A stretch of DNA of 30,723 nucleotides. Source: Paulinella micropora (Eukaryota > Cercozoa > Imbricatea > Euglyphida). The position numbers and the translations under genes are program-made. The notes under the pieces are model-generated. The model worked only from the letters and a program-made list of their open reading frames with translations. It did no database searches and was not told the DNA's origin. Below are positions 1-30,723 of the stretch, piece by piece; position 1 is the stretch's first letter, and every line of letters begins with the position of its first letter. The DNA is taken from contig BJOX01000028.1 of assembly GCA_009731375.1 (NCBI GenBank), positions 565,915-596,637 of the forward strand. Direction: 5' to 3'.

Positions 1-216
<216 letters not shown>

Positions 217-658
217 GTCTTGATATATTTGGTAATCACGTCTGTCCGCCTTCCCCTTCCATCTTTGCTTTTTGAGTTCAAACAGTTACTTCTCACAGCG
301 ACACTCTTCTGCTTCGCTACCTGTTTCTTCAAAATAGCATATATGGCCTGTGCCTGTGTCTGATCTGTTATCTGTTTTGTGGTCTTGTTGCCTTGTTTTA
401 TTTTCGCGCTGTCGTCAGTACCTTGTCTGTCCTGTCAACTCCCTGACCCCTCGCTTGTCTCATTTCAGTGAATCGTCACTCTTTGTGGGAACGACACACA
501 AAAGTTTGGTCATGAAGAGGAAGTGATTGGGTTGTACTCTAAGCGTGATAACGCTTCTGTTGGGTGGGCAGTTATTTTAAATTCAAAAAGAAAGCTTTCC
601 CTCACTCACGCAAGGTTTCCTAGTGTATCTCTCTTTTGTTATTGTTTGGTGAGGTCAA
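217..658 (+). other. Presumed short intron plus intergenic or 5' leader sequence
   Basis: Non-repetitive sequence. A pyrimidine-rich stretch ends in CATTTCAG at 461-468, a good acceptor, giving a possible intron 217-468. From 469 every frame closes quickly. The stretch 469-658 would be the 3' untranslated region of an upstream gene, the leader of the gene at 659, or both. An in-frame TGA at 650-652 lies just before the ATG at 659. I see no TATA box or polyadenylation signal that I trust. Confidence 0.4.

Positions 659-30723
<30,065 letters not shown>

Overview
The window is eukaryotic nuclear DNA, mostly microsatellite, with five assembly gaps. The evidence is many short exon-like islands with GT/AG borders, a tRNA-derived SINE family, several foldback (MITE-like) elements, and almost no long open frame that is not a simple repeat read through. 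I cannot name the organism. The FYVE domain excludes prokaryotes.

Nearly all non-repetitive islands on the + strand assemble into one gene. Eighteen exons from 659 to the right edge join with matching intron phases and no internal stop: 659-688, 1552-1578, 4859-4922, 5467-5525, 6886-6928, 8330-8382, 10708-10762, 12555-12609, 13112-13154, 16071-16129, 17927-17963, 19997-20074, 21755-21796, 24752-24813, 28450-28493, 29419-29442, 30116-30194 and 30653 to beyond 30723. They give 925 coding bases (308 residues plus one base) over about 30 kb, roughly 3% coding. Residues 1-33 are a polar tail. Residues 34-235 resemble an atypical short-chain dehydrogenase (NmrA-like NAD(P)-binding Rossmann fold). 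Residues 270-308 are the first three quarters of a FYVE zinc finger, which continues past the window. I infer a membrane-targeted Rossmann-fold protein whose glycine-rich cofactor loop is degenerate.

The introns hold di-, tri- and tetranucleotide arrays, four SINE copies, four copies of a dispersed element ending in (TATC)n, at least four foldback elements, and a compound inverted repeat near 11-11.7 kb. An unidentified dispersed unit lies at 11757-12166. A possible 3' end of an upstream gene, or a 5' untranslated region, lies at 141-658.

The most striking observation is a rule that repeats at about nine exons. Upstream of the intact exon lie extra copies of its acceptor plus the 5' part of the exon. 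Downstream lie extra copies of its 3' part plus the donor. About 40 upstream and 20 downstream fragments are visible, spaced by microsatellite. Each exon is therefore the single intact member of a nested array of its own broken edges.
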